NCBI GenBank assembly: GCA_013141125.1
Contig: JABFRO010000001.1
Span: forward strand, 248,001-312,000
Source: Methylophilaceae bacterium
GTDB lineage: Bacteria; Pseudomonadota; Gammaproteobacteria; Burkholderiales; Methylophilaceae
DNA: 64,000 nt
Direction: 5' to 3'
Shown: piece by piece, positions 10,010 to 19,901 of the stretch
Position numbering within the stretch: the first letter of the stretch is position 1
How the letters are laid out: each line of letters begins with the position of its first letter
The notes under the pieces: model-generated
What the model was told of the DNA's origin: nothing
The model's database searches: none
The model's input: only the letters and a program-made list of their open reading frames with translations
Position numbers and translations under genes: made by a program

Positions 10010-11353
10010 ATGACCAACGAATACGAAACCAGAGAGCTGGAAAATCTAGGCAAAGTCACCAGTTTGCTGCAAAAGCACAAGCTGGTGGAAAGCCTGGTAC
10101 ATAGGCAAACGATGCCGCGTCAGGATTTGGTGGAAAGTCTGGTGCACAAGCAAAATCTGGTCGAATTGCAACGCTTGCTGGGTCAGTTTGATACGCAGCG
10201 CATTGTGCGCATCATGGAAGTATTATCCGCCGATGACCGCGACATTATCTGGAAGCTGATTCCCGATGAGCGCAAAGAAGAAATTCTGCTGGAATTGTCG
10301 GATTCCATACGCGTAGAGCTGGTAGCCGAACCGCATTCGCGCAGCCAGAGCATGATGATACGGGTGTTTGATCTGCACGAAGGACGCTTGCGCCAGATTC
10401 CCATTTACAGCCGTGAAGATCTGGAAGAGGCGCAGCCTATCTGGGTGGATTTGGTGACCCCGGAAGATGAGCAACTGGCCTGGGCGAGAGAGATTTTTGG
10501 CGTGCATTTGCCCAATCCCAAAGAGCTGACTGATCTGGAAACCAGCGCGCGTTTTTATGTGGAAGATAACCGTGAAGTGCATTTGCATTCCGATTTTCTG
10601 CTGGACAGAGATGTGGAATCGCGCAATGTGCCGGTGGCATTCATTCTCAAGGAAGGAACCTTGTTTTCCGTGCGCACGGAAGAGTTGCCGGTGTTCCGAT
10701 TGCAACGTTTGCGCGCCAGAGCGCAGGCCGGCTATGTGTCTGAAGCCAAGGATGTGTTACTGGATTTGTATGCCGCCGATGTGGAATATTCCGCCAATGC
10801 ACTGGAAGATGTTTACGCCAGGCTGGAAAGCGTGGGCAAGCAGGTATTCAAGGCGCACATGACCAATGATGAAGCCGCCATCATTCTGACCGCGATTTCA
10901 GAAGAAGAAGATGTTAATGGCCGCATTCGGCGCAATGTGCTCGATACGCGCAATGCCTTGTCGTTTCTGATGCGCAACCGATTGTTATCCAATACCCAGC
11001 ATGAAGAAGTGCGTGAAATTTTGCGCGACATTGAATCGCTGGATGGCCACACCAACTTTCTGTTCAACAAGATTAATTTCCAGATGGATGCCACAGTCGG
11101 CTTTCTGAACGTTAACCAGAACAAGGACTTGAAACGCCTGACGATTATCAGCGTGGTGTTCATGCCCATCAATGTGCTGGCCGGTATAGGCGGCATGTCC
11201 GAGTTTTCCATGATGACGCATGACATTCCGTGGCCTATGGCTTATGGCAGTTTTATCGTTGCCATGATTATCATCGGCATCTTCACTTTCATGGGCTTGC
11301 GCGCTTTTGAAAGCCGTAAAATGAAAAATTCACGCAATGAACAAACGCGCTGA
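10010..11353 (+). CDS. CorA-type divalent cation transporter with MgtE-like N-terminal domain
   Basis: 447 residues. The N-terminal part (to about residue 105) looks like the superhelical MgtE_N domain (NLVELQRLLGQFDTQRIVRIMEVL, then DERKEEILLELSD) and begins with two near copies of LVESLVHxQ. The middle is the CorA funnel (DLETSARFYVEDNREVHLHSDF), followed by the long pore-lining helix and two C-terminal membrane segments (MPINVLAGIGGMSEF and the last hydrophobic stretch). In standard CorA the first segment ends in the selectivity motif GMN; here the corresponding position reads GMS. Fusion and altered motif both point to a CorA subfamily whose metal may not be magnesium. It stands alone. 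Confidence 0.85.
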   Translation: MTNEYETRELENLGKVTSLLQKHKLVESLVHRQTMPRQDLVESLVHKQNLVELQRLLGQFDTQRIVRIMEVLSADDRDIIWKLIPDERKEEILLELSDSIRVELVAEPHSRSQSMMIRVFDLHEGRLRQIPIYSREDLEEAQPIWVDLVTPEDEQLAWAREIFGVHLPNPKELTDLETSARFYVEDNREVHLHSDFLLDRDVESRNVPVAFILKEGTLFSVRTEELPVFRLQRLRARAQAGYVSEAKDVLLDLYAADVEYSANALEDVYARLESVGKQVFKAHMTNDEAAIILTAISEEEDVNGRIRRNVLDTRNALSFLMRNRLLSNTQHEEVREILRDIESLDGHTNFLFNKINFQMDATVGFLNVNQNKDLKRLTIISVVFMPINVLAGIGGMSEFSMMTHDIPWPMAYGSFIVAMIIIGIFTFMGLRAFESRKMKNSRNEQTR

Positions 11354-11497
11354 TTGGCGTTGAAAATGAGTGTGGCCGCGTAGGGCGGAAAAGTGTAACG
11401 CATTCCGCCGTATGTTAAGCCTTCAACGGTGGATAACGCTGCGCTCATCTACCGATGTTTGGCAGCTTTCGGGTTACGCTAATTTCGCGAGTACGGC

Positions 11498-14400
11498 CTA
11501 GATTCCTACTTCCACCAATTTCCCCAACATCAAAAAAAACACCGCTGTGCGTAGCGGCAAGCCTTCATCGGCAAACAGCGCCGCGTAGCGCTGCAGTTGC
11601 GGTCGGTGAAATTCGGCTTCGCGTTGCAGCTCGGCTTCGCTTAAGCTTTCTTCTAGCGCTGTCGATTTGAAATCAATAATCCAGCGTACTTTATTATTGT
11701 TTTCAATGTGTTCAATAAAAGTTCGGTCTATTACTTGTGTTGATAGATTGCCTGCCAAAGCCGTAGTTACGGCATATTCAGCAGCAGCCTGTTCCCGTGG
11801 CTGTAAAACCCAGCGTCCTTGCTCGCTGTTCAAGGTTGTGTGCAAGGCTTGTACAACTCTGGTGGCAGCTTGTTCGGCGGCTGGCTGTGCATGGCCTTGT
11901 TGCAAGAGCCAGTGGCACATGGCGGCTTGCAGATTTTGCAGGCGTTCGCTAGTCCAGCTATTTAAATCGCTTTGCGCGATCAGTTCCATATAGCGATGCG
12001 CCAATATGCCTGTATGTTTTTCCAGTTGCAGGTGGTCGTCAGGCAGCGTGTCATTTTCTTTTTGACTATTGCCTGCGAATATTGAAGCCGATGGCATATT
12101 GGCCAATCGCTCTGGCACGCCCACTTGCAGCAGGCGTAGCAATTGTGGAATAAAATTGCCGGTTACGGGCACAGCCGTATCCTGCGCTGGTTCCTGCTCG
12201 GCAAAAGCGGCTGCCGCCTGCATGAACGGTGCGCAGATATTGGGCCATAAATAGCCCAGATGACTATGCGCAGCGGGCGTTTTGACTTCAAATTTATCAT
12301 CAATTTTGGCGATGCCTACCAAATGCAGTTTGCGCTCTGTGCGTGTAGCGGCGACATACAGCACACGCAGGCTTTCGTTCTGCGCGCGTTCTTTTTCCAA
12401 GCCTTGCAGATAGTCATAGGGCGTGGGCAGATCATTGCTACGTTTGTTTTTAGGCATCAGCGGTGCGGCGACCAGCTCGGTCACGCTACCGGCAAACTCA
12501 TCCCGCATGGAGACTTCTTCCCACAGCAACAAGGGTTGATCCTGCTGGGTGTTATCACTGGCGAGGCCGGGCAGAATCACGGTGTCGAATTCCAGGCCTT
12601 TGGATTTATGGATAGTCATGAATTGCAAACGCTCGTCGGCCTCTGCATCGGGCGCGGCGTAGAGTTTGAGCACCTGTTCCTCCAGCGCGGGTAGAGAAAA
12701 GCCGCTGCCTGCTTCCAGTTGCGAGATCAGATCAAAAAATGCCTGCACATCGCGCACGTCACCGGCCTCCCACAAACAGGCGGGGCCATTTAGTTGTATC
12801 CACACACCTTCCACCCAGCGCCGCGTGCGCAAGCGGCCTTGATGCGCCAAGGCCTGTGCCAGCACTTCGCGCATATGTGCCAACCGCGTTTGGCCATCGG
12901 CACTCATGTTGGCAATGCGCGCTTCATCTTGCATTAATGACCAAATGGTGGCCTGATGGTTATCAGCGGCCAGCACATGCAAATCGGCCAATGTCAGCCC
13001 GCACCAGGGCGCACGCAGAATTGCCAGCCAATGCACACGGTCGGCGCGGTGATGCAGTGCATAAGTCAGCGCCAAAACATCTTGTATGCTTTGGCGACCG
13101 CTGAGCGCTTCGATTTCCACCGCCTGAAACTTGATGTGCGGCCGTTCGCGGCGAATTTCCGCCACCAGCGCATGCAAATGGCTACGCGCACGCACCAGCA
13201 CGGCAATGCTGCGCTGCGGGTCGGCATATTGTTCGGCTTCTATGATGTTGGCCACCTGTATGGCTTCCTGCATAGCCGCTTGGGCTTTGGACAAATCCGC
13301 TGCCACAATTACGGCATGGGTTTCCACGCCGCCATCGTCAGCCTCCGGTTTGCCCGCTACATTCGGCTTGCCCGCAACAAAGGCACGGTAGGCAATCGCC
13401 CCGCGCGATACGCTATCTTCCGCTGGAAACGCCTGATCGAAGGCCTGATTGATCCAATCCACCACTTGCGGGCAAGAGCGGTTATTACGGCATAATTTAA
13501 GTTTGGTCAGACGAATATGGTCGATGCCACTTTGTGCCACTTGCAAAAACAAACCAACTTCGGCCTTGCGAAAGCGGTAAATGGATTGCATGGGGTCGCC
13601 CACACAAAACAGCGTGCGGCCATCGTCCATTTGCCAGCCGCGCGTCAAACGGCGCAACAGTTCCACCTGCGTTGGGCTGGTATCCTGAAATTCATCCACC
13701 AGCAAATGGCGAATGCGGTAATCCAGTTTCATGGCCAGGTCCGTCGCGCCGCTTTCATCTTCCAGCGCCTGCAAAGCCCGCTCGGCCACGCCGATAAAAT
13801 CCACCTCGCCGACCTCTTGAAACACAGCCCATAAATGCGCCACCGCCAAATTGAGCAGGCGCGCAAATGTCGCCACCAACTGCCAGCTGGCATCGCCATG
13901 TTGCAAGCCGGGCAAGGTGCGGATGCGTGCCAGATTTTCTGCGCTTTCTTCCGAGGTATTCAGCGCTTCAATCAGGCGGGAAAGTTCAGCTTTCTTTTCT
14001 TTGCCTACTTTTTCTGCCGGAAAACCGTTTCTTTTGTTAATGCCTTTTTCTTTGCGGAAAGTGCCGCTATTGGTCAACAATAAATCCACCACGGCGCGCC
14101 ATAAAGCCAGCGCTTCCGGCATCACTGGCAGCGGCGTTTCCCAATCCAGCAACAAAGCCACCGGCTCCTCGCAAGCCAGATTGGAAGCGGCAAAGCGCGC
14201 CAGCGGCATCAGCTGGTTTTGCACGGCGGGCGTTAAAATGCGCGCGGCTTGTGCCAAATCCTGCGTCAGCAAATGGCGCAATGCGCTTTCCGCGCCATCC
14301 TGCGCATCCAGCTGCTGGGTATGATTGAGCCACTGGTCACGCAGGCGCAACATGCTGACCAATAGCTCGGTCAGCTTGGCGCTGTCGTTATCCAGATGGC

Positions 14401-14938
14401 GCAGGGTTTCCGCCACCACTTCGGCAAAGTCATCATCGCCTTCCAGCATTTCCAAAGTGCGCCGTGCCGCCTCCTGATAATGCAGCCCTGCATCCAGACA
14501 CATCATGGGCTGGCTGCCAAAGCGCGACAGCAATGGCATTTGCCGCGCCAGATTGCCGCACAGGGCATCAATGGTGGTAATGCGCAAACGCGCCGGATTT
14601 TCCAATAGTTGCCAGCCTAGTTGCGCGGAAATTTTTAGCGCGGTTTGCGCCAGGGCAAAAGTGATTTGCTTGTGCGGCTGCGGCGGTAGTGCGCCATCGC
14701 TGGCAAGTTTGAGGCTATCCAGAATGCGTAAACGCATTTCTGCTGCCGCCTTGTTGGTAAAGGTAATGGCGATAATTTCTTCCGGCGCGCTTACCGTTTG
14801 CAATAGCTTGAGATAACGCTGCGTCAGCAGCTCGGTCTTGCCCGCACCGGCAGGCGCTTCAACAATGAAAGATTCCAGTTCCAGTGCGCGGATGCGGCTG
14901 GCTTCATCTTCCTGGATGAGGGTTTGTTGGTGGTTCAT
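11498..14938 (-). CDS. addA: AddA-type UvrD helicase/exonuclease
   Basis: 1146 residues. Superfamily 1A helicase joined to a RecB-type nuclease, the AddA half of an AddAB double-strand break resection enzyme. Visible helicase motifs: Walker A APAGAGKTELLTQR, ITFTNKAAAEM, LLVDEFQDTS, GDPMQSIYRFRKA, TIHKSKGLEFDTVILPG and RVLYVAATRTERKL. The nuclease domain at the C-terminus shows GILAHRYMELI and RWIIDFKSTA (the D-x-K core). The frame starts at MNHQQTL. Its natural partner, the AddB-like gene, is not next door but at 26975-29692 on the same strand. No recD or recC is visible. Confidence 0.9.
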   Translation of the reverse strand: MNHQQTLIQEDEASRIRALELESFIVEAPAGAGKTELLTQRYLKLLQTVSAPEEIIAITFTNKAAAEMRLRILDSLKLASDGALPPQPHKQITFALAQTALKISAQLGWQLLENPARLRITTIDALCGNLARQMPLLSRFGSQPMMCLDAGLHYQEAARRTLEMLEGDDDFAEVVAETLRHLDNDSAKLTELLVSMLRLRDQWLNHTQQLDAQDGAESALRHLLTQDLAQAARILTPAVQNQLMPLARFAASNLACEEPVALLLDWETPLPVMPEALALWRAVVDLLLTNSGTFRKEKGINKRNGFPAEKVGKEKKAELSRLIEALNTSEESAENLARIRTLPGLQHGDASWQLVATFARLLNLAVAHLWAVFQEVGEVDFIGVAERALQALEDESGATDLAMKLDYRIRHLLVDEFQDTSPTQVELLRRLTRGWQMDDGRTLFCVGDPMQSIYRFRKAEVGLFLQVAQSGIDHIRLTKLKLCRNNRSCPQVVDWINQAFDQAFPAEDSVSRGAIAYRAFVAGKPNVAGKPEADDGGVETHAVIVAADLSKAQAAMQEAIQVANIIEAEQYADPQRSIAVLVRARSHLHALVAEIRRERPHIKFQAVEIEALSGRQSIQDVLALTYALHHRADRVHWLAILRAPWCGLTLADLHVLAADNHQATIWSLMQDEARIANMSADGQTRLAHMREVLAQALAHQGRLRTRRWVEGVWIQLNGPACLWEAGDVRDVQAFFDLISQLEAGSGFSLPALEEQVLKLYAAPDAEADERLQFMTIHKSKGLEFDTVILPGLASDNTQQDQPLLLWEEVSMRDEFAGSVTELVAAPLMPKNKRSNDLPTPYDYLQGLEKERAQNESLRVLYVAATRTERKLHLVGIAKIDDKFEVKTPAAHSHLGYLWPNICAPFMQAAAAFAEQEPAQDTAVPVTGNFIPQLLRLLQVGVPERLANMPSASIFAGNSQKENDTLPDDHLQLEKHTGILAHRYMELIAQSDLNSWTSERLQNLQAAMCHWLLQQGHAQPAAEQAATRVVQALHTTLNSEQGRWVLQPREQAAAEYAVTTALAGNLSTQVIDRTFIEHIENNNKVRWIIDFKSTALEESLSEAELQREAEFHRPQLQRYAALFADEGLPLRTAVFFLMLGKLVEVGI

Positions 14939-15019
14939 TATTTTTCTTTTAAGTCACTGATGTGTAATAGCGTATTTTTGTGTGCGCCGGAATACAAGCT
15001 ATATAGCTTGCCAATTGCT

Positions 15020-15973
15020 CTACAGCAATTTAATTCCTTTCAATTGAATCGCACAGGTATCCCGAATAATACGCACTAAATCCTGCGCATAGTTACTTGC
15101 CATGGTTTCCTCCCTGCCAGTGGCGTAAAGTTCGGACCAAAGCCCGTTTTTTGTGATGGGTTTGGCGATGACGTATTGGTGTTCCAGATAGCTTTGAATG
15201 CCCCAACCTGGCAGCGCGGCCAGTCCACGGCGGCTGGCTACCAGCTGCATAATGGCGATAGTCAGCTCTGCGGTGCGTCTTGCAAATACCACATTGGCAG
15301 GTTTTAGCACTTTGCGAATAATGTCGATGCGTTCTTCGGCAACGGGATAAGTAATGAGCGTGACATGAGAAAAATCACTGGCATTCAGATGGTTTTTAGC
15401 TTGCAATGGATGGTCGATAGGCAGCACCGCCATGATCTCAAATTTGAAAAGTGGCGCGTGCTTTAAACCGTTACTTTGCTCCTGGTTTGAAGTTTGATTT
15501 GAATTTTGGCTTGAACTTTTTTCTGGCAATCCGCCGATGACAAAATCTGCTTTGGATTCATGTAGCAAACGCCATGGATCACTATGAAACCCGGCTACCA
15601 AATCCAGTTCTACTTCAGGCCAGGCTTGTCTGAAGCTATTCATCACGGGGGTTAGCCAATCAAAGCAGGTGTGGCATTCCAGCACAATACGCAATTCGCC
15701 GGACTGATCGCTTTTTAAGCGAATCAAATCGCGCTCGGCCTTGTCCACCAATTCCAGCAGCATGTGCGCCAAGTCCAATAAGCGCTGCCCTGCCGGAGTA
15801 AAGCGTAAGCCGTGCGCGGTACGCTGAAACAAGGTGATTGCATAATGTTGTTCCAATGCGCGAATCTGGTGGGATAGCGCTGATTGCGTGAGAAACACAC
15901 GCTCGGCAGCCAGCCCCAGTTTGCCGGTTTCTGCAATCGCTTTAAGGGAGCGCAAATGACGCAGCTCTATCAT
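15020..15973 (-). CDS. metR: LysR-family activator of methionine biosynthesis
   Basis: 317 residues starting at MIELRHLRSL. That start is preferred over an ATG 13 codons upstream because a G6 run lies about 9 bp before it. The N-terminal winged helix (LAAERVFLTQSALSHQIRALEQH) and the effector-binding part match MetR, which activates metE with homocysteine as co-inducer. It is divergent from metE, the standard arrangement, with one perfect MetR box between them. A Ser/Asn/Gln-rich insertion near residues 165-180 (SSSQNSNQTSNQEQ) is unusual. Confidence 0.92.
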   Translation of the reverse strand: MIELRHLRSLKAIAETGKLGLAAERVFLTQSALSHQIRALEQHYAITLFQRTAHGLRFTPAGQRLLDLAHMLLELVDKAERDLIRLKSDQSGELRIVLECHTCFDWLTPVMNSFRQAWPEVELDLVAGFHSDPWRLLHESKADFVIGGLPEKSSSQNSNQTSNQEQSNGLKHAPLFKFEIMAVLPIDHPLQAKNHLNASDFSHVTLITYPVAEERIDIIRKVLKPANVVFARRTAELTIAIMQLVASRRGLAALPGWGIQSYLEHQYVIAKPITKNGLWSELYATGREETMASNYAQDLVRIIRDTCAIQLKGIKLL

Positions 15974-15989
15974 GAATAAACCCCCCATA

Positions 15990-16002
15990 TGAATTTTATT
16001 CA
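15990..16002. promoter_or_regulatory. MetR binding site
   Basis: The sequence TGAATTTTATTCA fits the known MetR consensus TGAA-N5-TTCA exactly. It lies between the divergent metR and metE start codons, 17 bp from the metR start and 78 bp from the metE start, where it could serve both activation of metE and autoregulation of metR. Confidence 0.8.
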
Positions 16003-16079
16003 AATTTATCACAAAAACTTTCGCTTTATTAATTTTATTGATCCGCTAAAAATGCAACCTTTCTTGTAAAGGGCACAAC

Positions 16080-18374
16080 ATGGCACACACACATATTTTG
16101 GGTTATCCGCGCATAGGTGCAAGGCGCGGTTTGAAGTTTGCACTGGAATCATTCTGGAAAGGTGAGTTAGCGGTTGAAGGCTTGCAAGCTATCGCACAGG
16201 CACTACGTAGCGAAAACTGGCAAAAACAACAACAGGCAGAATTAAGTTTTATCACGGCGGGGGATTTTTCTTTTTACGACCATGTGCTGGATCACAGCGT
16301 ATTGTTTGGCGCAACGCCGCAGCGTTTTGGTTGGCGGGACAAGGTGCGGGAGGAAAAGGATTATTTCGCTGATTATTTTTCACTGGCACGCGGCAATGCC
16401 CAGCAACCGGCAATGGAAATGACCAAATGGTTTGATACCAATTATCATTACATCGTACCCGAACTCAATAATGACACCCGGTTTTCCATCAATGCCCATG
16501 ACTATCTGACGCAGCTGGATGAAGCGCAGCGGCTGGGTAGCAAGGTAAAGCCGGTGTTGCTGGGCCCAGTCAGCCTGTTATATTTGAGCAAAACCAAAGA
16601 CAATTTTAATAAACTGGAATTGCTCAACAGTTTGGCCGAGCAATACGCACACTTGTTGCGTGAGCTGCATCAGCGAAAAATTGAATGGGTACAAATAGAC
16701 GAGCCTATTTTTGCGCTGGATCTGGACGAGGCCTGGTTAAAAGCGTTTGAGCGCGCTTATGCCTGGTTGCGCAGCAATCGCCCCAAACTGTTGCTCACCA
16801 CTTATTTTGCCAATGTCACGCGCTACCAGAGTGTGATTACCCATTTGCCAGTGGATGGCGTGCATATTGATGCCGTGCGCGCGCCCGAGCAGATTGGCCC
16901 CTGGGTTAATGCCATTCCCGGCCACTGGGTGCTTTCCATAGGCGTGATTGACGGGCGCAATGTGTGGCGCAATGATCTGGATAAAAGCCTGCAATTGCTG
17001 CATCCCTGGGTGGAAAGACTGGGCGAGCGTTTATGGCTGGCACCCAGTTGTTCGCTGCTGCATACGCCGGTGAATCTGGCGCAGGAGGCCTTGCTCGATG
17101 ACGAAATCAAATCCTGTCTGGCATTTGCCGATGAAAAATTGCACGAGCTGAATATTCTGGCCAAGGCCATCAATCTCGGCGTGGCCTCGGTGGCGGAAGA
17201 ATTAGCGGTTTCCCGCGCCGCGATTATGGCACGCGCCAATTCCAGCCGCGTACATTCGACAGCGGTGAAAGCGCGCATTGAGCATCTGGATCAATTTGAT
17301 GAAAACCGCGCGCATCCATTTGCAATTCGGCAGGCCCAACAGCAGCAACGCCTGAATCTGCCGCTGCTACCCACCACCACCATAGGCTCCTTCCCGCAAA
17401 CAGCGGAGATTCGCACCAGCCGCGCCCGATTCAAAAAAGGTGAAATCAGCGAGGCAGACTATGCCAACACCATGCAGCAGCATATCCGCTACGCCATTGA
17501 ACAGCAGGAAAATTTAGGGCTGGATGTGCTGGTACACGGTGAGGCCGAGCGCAATGACATGGTGGAATATTTCGGTGAACAATTGGCGGGCTACGCCTTC
17601 ACCGAATATGGCTGGGTGCAAAGCTACGGTTCGCGCTGCGTCAAACCACCCATCATTTTTGGCGATGTCTATAGACCTAAACCGATGACGGTAGACACGG
17701 CAAGCTACGCACAATCGCTCACCGCCAAACCGGTCAAAGGCATGCTCACCGGGCCTGTCACCATGCTGCAATGGTCGTTTGTGCGCGATGACCAGCCGCG
17801 AAAAACTACAGCAATGCAATTGGCGCTGGCCATCCGCGATGAAGTGGATGACTTGCAAAAAGCCGGTATCGCCATTATCCAGATCGACGAACCCGCCTTC
17901 CGCGAAGGCTTGCCATTGCAGCGTGCGCAATGGCAAAGCTATCTGGATTGGGCGGTACGCGCTTTCAAGCTTTCCGCCAGCGTGGCCAGCGACGATACCC
18001 AGATACACACGCATATGTGTTATTCGGAATTCAACGACATCTTGCCAGCGATTGCCGCCATGGATGCCGATGTCATCACCATAGAAACTTCGCGCTCGCA
18101 GATGGAATTGCTGGATGGCTTCGGCGAATTTGCCTATCCCAATCAAATCGGCCCCGGTGTTTATGACATACACTCACCGCGTGTGCCTTCCATTGCGGAA
18201 ATGGAAGCGCTAATGCAGCGTGCAACGGCTGTGATTCCCGTCGAAAGATTATGGATCAACCCGGATTGCGGCCTGAAAACCCGTGGCTGGCCGGAGACCG
18301 TGCAGGCGCTGCAACACATGGTGAATACGGCGAAAAACCTGCGGGAAGGGTTATTAGTGGCAATATCGAATTAA
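16080..18374 (+). CDS. metE: Cobalamin-independent methionine synthase
   Basis: 764 residues, full length. Transfers a methyl group from 5-methyltetrahydropteroyl-triglutamate to homocysteine without B12. The N-terminal barrel begins [17 protein letters not shown]; the C-terminal catalytic barrel begins [17 protein letters not shown]. The zinc ligands are visible in [10 protein letters not shown] (His, Cys), the following IETSRS (Glu) and NPDCGLKTR (Cys). Ribosome binding site aaaggg precedes the ATG. It is controlled through the MetR box. There is no room for a cobalamin riboswitch in the 106 bp upstream, in contrast to nrdA 6 kb away. Confidence 0.96.
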   Translation: MAHTHILGYPRIGARRGLKFALESFWKGELAVEGLQAIAQALRSENWQKQQQAELSFITAGDFSFYDHVLDHSVLFGATPQRFGWRDKVREEKDYFADYFSLARGNAQQPAMEMTKWFDTNYHYIVPELNNDTRFSINAHDYLTQLDEAQRLGSKVKPVLLGPVSLLYLSKTKDNFNKLELLNSLAEQYAHLLRELHQRKIEWVQIDEPIFALDLDEAWLKAFERAYAWLRSNRPKLLLTTYFANVTRYQSVITHLPVDGVHIDAVRAPEQIGPWVNAIPGHWVLSIGVIDGRNVWRNDLDKSLQLLHPWVERLGERLWLAPSCSLLHTPVNLAQEALLDDEIKSCLAFADEKLHELNILAKAINLGVASVAEELAVSRAAIMARANSSRVHSTAVKARIEHLDQFDENRAHPFAIRQAQQQQRLNLPLLPTTTIGSFPQTAEIRTSRARFKKGEISEADYANTMQQHIRYAIEQQENLGLDVLVHGEAERNDMVEYFGEQLAGYAFTEYGWVQSYGSRCVKPPIIFGDVYRPKPMTVDTASYAQSLTAKPVKGMLTGPVTMLQWSFVRDDQPRKTTAMQLALAIRDEVDDLQKAGIAIIQIDEPAFREGLPLQRAQWQSYLDWAVRAFKLSASVASDDTQIHTHMCYSEFNDILPAIAAMDADVITIETSRSQMELLDGFGEFAYPNQIGPGVYDIHSPRVPSIAEMEALMQRATAVIPVERLWINPDCGLKTRGWPETVQALQHMVNTAKNLREGLLVAISN

Positions 18375-18393
18375 ATAGATCCAATTTTTTAAC

Positions 18394-18438
18394 TTGCATG
18401 ATGAAAGTAACAAGATTATAGTTACTTTCATCATGCAA
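18394..18438. promoter_or_regulatory. Perfect palindrome, probable HxlR operator
   Basis: An 18-bp perfect inverted repeat (TTGCATGATGAAAGTAAC ... its exact reverse complement) with a 9-bp spacer. The right arm contains the start codon (18433-18435) of the HxlR gene. Inner arms AGTAAC / GTTACT resemble the TACT...AGTA operators known for YodB-type HxlR regulators. It also lies 19 bp after the metE stop, but lacks a T-tail, so I read it as an operator. Confidence 0.7.
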
Positions 18439-18936
18439 CGAACCAGCTTCAAAAATATGGATTGCTCAGCCGCTAAAGCCTTGGAATGTGTGGGCGAGTG
18501 GTGGAGTATTTTAATTTTGCGTGATGCATTTCTTGGCCTTTCCAAGTTTGATGAATTTCAAAACAGCTTGGGAATTGCAAGCAACAGCCTGACGCGACGG
18601 CTCAAGCATTTAACAGAAAATGGCTTGCTGGAGCGACGTATTTACAGTGAGCGCCCCAAAAGATACGAATATATTCTGACCGAAAAAGGTCGTGATTTTT
18701 TCCCGGTGCTGGTGGCGTTAACCAGATGGGGCAATCAACATTTGGCACCTAATGGCGCTTATGTTCAATTGGCAGATCGCATTACCGGAAAACTGTTGGA
18801 ACCTATACTCATGGACAAACAAAGCTTGCTGGAAATCACCTATGCAAATGTCATCGTTCAGCCCGGGACGGGTGCAACCGAAGCTTTGAAAGCCAGGTTG
18901 GCTATGCGTAAAGTTGATGTTGATGAAGGGCACTGA
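18433..18936 (+). CDS. HxlR-family transcriptional regulator
   Basis: 167 residues from the ATG at 18433 (MQRTSFKNMDCSAAKALECVGEWWSILILRDAF). A TTG 13 codons upstream exists but lies in the palindrome arm. The winged-helix HxlR domain follows (SLTRRLKHLTENGLLERRIYSERPKRYEYILTEKGRDF). The N-terminal Cys at residue 11 sits where redox- or quinone-sensing HxlR proteins carry their sensor cysteine. The first codons overlap a perfect palindrome, suggesting autorepression. It is followed at 1 bp by the monooxygenase-like gene, so they form one operon. Confidence 0.87.
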   Translation: MQRTSFKNMDCSAAKALECVGEWWSILILRDAFLGLSKFDEFQNSLGIASNSLTRRLKHLTENGLLERRIYSERPKRYEYILTEKGRDFFPVLVALTRWGNQHLAPNGAYVQLADRITGKLLEPILMDKQSLLEITYANVIVQPGTGATEALKARLAMRKVDVDEGH

Positions 18937-18937
18937 T

Positions 18938-19219
18938 ATGCATCACGTTTTAATTATTCATGAAGTTGAATCCTACCCGGCCTGGAAGATCATTTTTGAC
19001 CAGGCCGCCGAGATGAGAAAACAAGCTGGTGAGATCAGCTATCAATTACTGCGCTATGACAGTGATGCAAACAATATTGTGCATTTTTCACAATGGTCAT
19101 CACTTGAAAATGCACGACGCTTTTTTGAATCAGCCGAGTTGATTGAAATTAGACAAAAAGCCGGGGTTAAAGCCCCCAACTTTATTTATCTGCATGAGAT
19201 AGAACAGCAAATACTTTAG
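18938..19219 (+). CDS. ABM-like small monooxygenase-fold protein
   Basis: 93 residues starting MHHVLIIHEVESYPAWKIIFD, with gaaggg as ribosome binding site. The ATG begins 1 bp after the HxlR stop. The size and the pattern (dimeric ferredoxin-like fold: HVLIIHEV, AEMRKQAGEISYQLLRY, VHFSQWSSLENARRFFES) fit the antibiotic-biosynthesis-monooxygenase/YgiN-like superfamily. Members act on quinones or are stress-related proteins of unknown role. Given an HxlR regulator and an AhpD-like neighbour, a part in quinone or electrophile stress is an inference. Confidence 0.65.
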   Translation: MHHVLIIHEVESYPAWKIIFDQAAEMRKQAGEISYQLLRYDSDANNIVHFSQWSSLENARRFFESAELIEIRQKAGVKAPNFIYLHEIEQQIL

Positions 19220-19259
19220 CCATAACTGATTATGCAAACCTTACCAAATTGATAATTTG

Positions 19260-19721
19260 ATGACACGTATTGATTACTTTCTGCATACGCCCGACCTCAT
19301 AAGCAAACTGCGGAACTTCACGCAAGAGCTGGAGCAGTTCACGCTGGATGCAAAGCTAAGAGCGTTGGTTGAAACACGTGTTTCACAAATAAACGGCTGC
19401 GCTTATTGTGTAAACCTGCATCTTAAGGAATCCAGAAAGCTGGGCGAATCACAGCAGCGCCTTGATAGCTTGCCGGTATGGAAAGAGTCACCTTTCTTTG
19501 ATGCCCGTGAAAAAGCGGCATTGGCCTGGGCGGAATCCTTAACCAATATTGCGGAAACCCATGCGGCAGATGCCGAATACCACGCACTAAAGCCGTATTT
19601 TTCTGATTTGGAAATTGTAGAATTAAGCCTATCCATCTCATTAGCCAATTTCTGGAACCGTATGGCGGGTGGTTTCCGCCGCATGCCGAAGATGGAAAGT
19701 ATAAAATCAATTGCTGGATAA
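19260..19721 (+). CDS. Carboxymuconolactone decarboxylase / AhpD-like protein
   Basis: 153 residues from ATG 19260. The CMD fold is shown by LRALVETRVSQINGCAYCVNLHLKESRKLG, where the C-x-x-C plus downstream His is the peroxidase-type active site of AhpD. The C-terminal part has EIVELSLSISLANFWNRM. These proteins reduce peroxides or partner with lipoyl/flavin systems. It follows the ABM-like gene after 40 bp and belongs to the same presumed HxlR-controlled unit. Confidence 0.85.
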   Translation: MTRIDYFLHTPDLISKLRNFTQELEQFTLDAKLRALVETRVSQINGCAYCVNLHLKESRKLGESQQRLDSLPVWKESPFFDAREKAALAWAESLTNIAETHAADAEYHALKPYFSDLEIVELSLSISLANFWNRMAGGFRRMPKMESIKSIAG

Positions 19722-19901
19722 AGAATGGGCAAATAAATGATTTGTAATCATTTCGTTACATTCACGCCTATATCCACACCACCTACAACCATCTGCGACA
19801 TAGAAGAAATACGTTTCTCTGCGGACTAATCTTGCTTGCCATAATTTGGCTAAGGCTAGCCGCCCAGATCATTACTGCATAAGCAATCCCGAAACAGGAA
19901 C

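Noticed and set aside
18394-18438. Terminator of metE
   Set aside because: The stem is perfect and long but has no T-run and overlaps the HxlR start codon, so an operator is the better reading.
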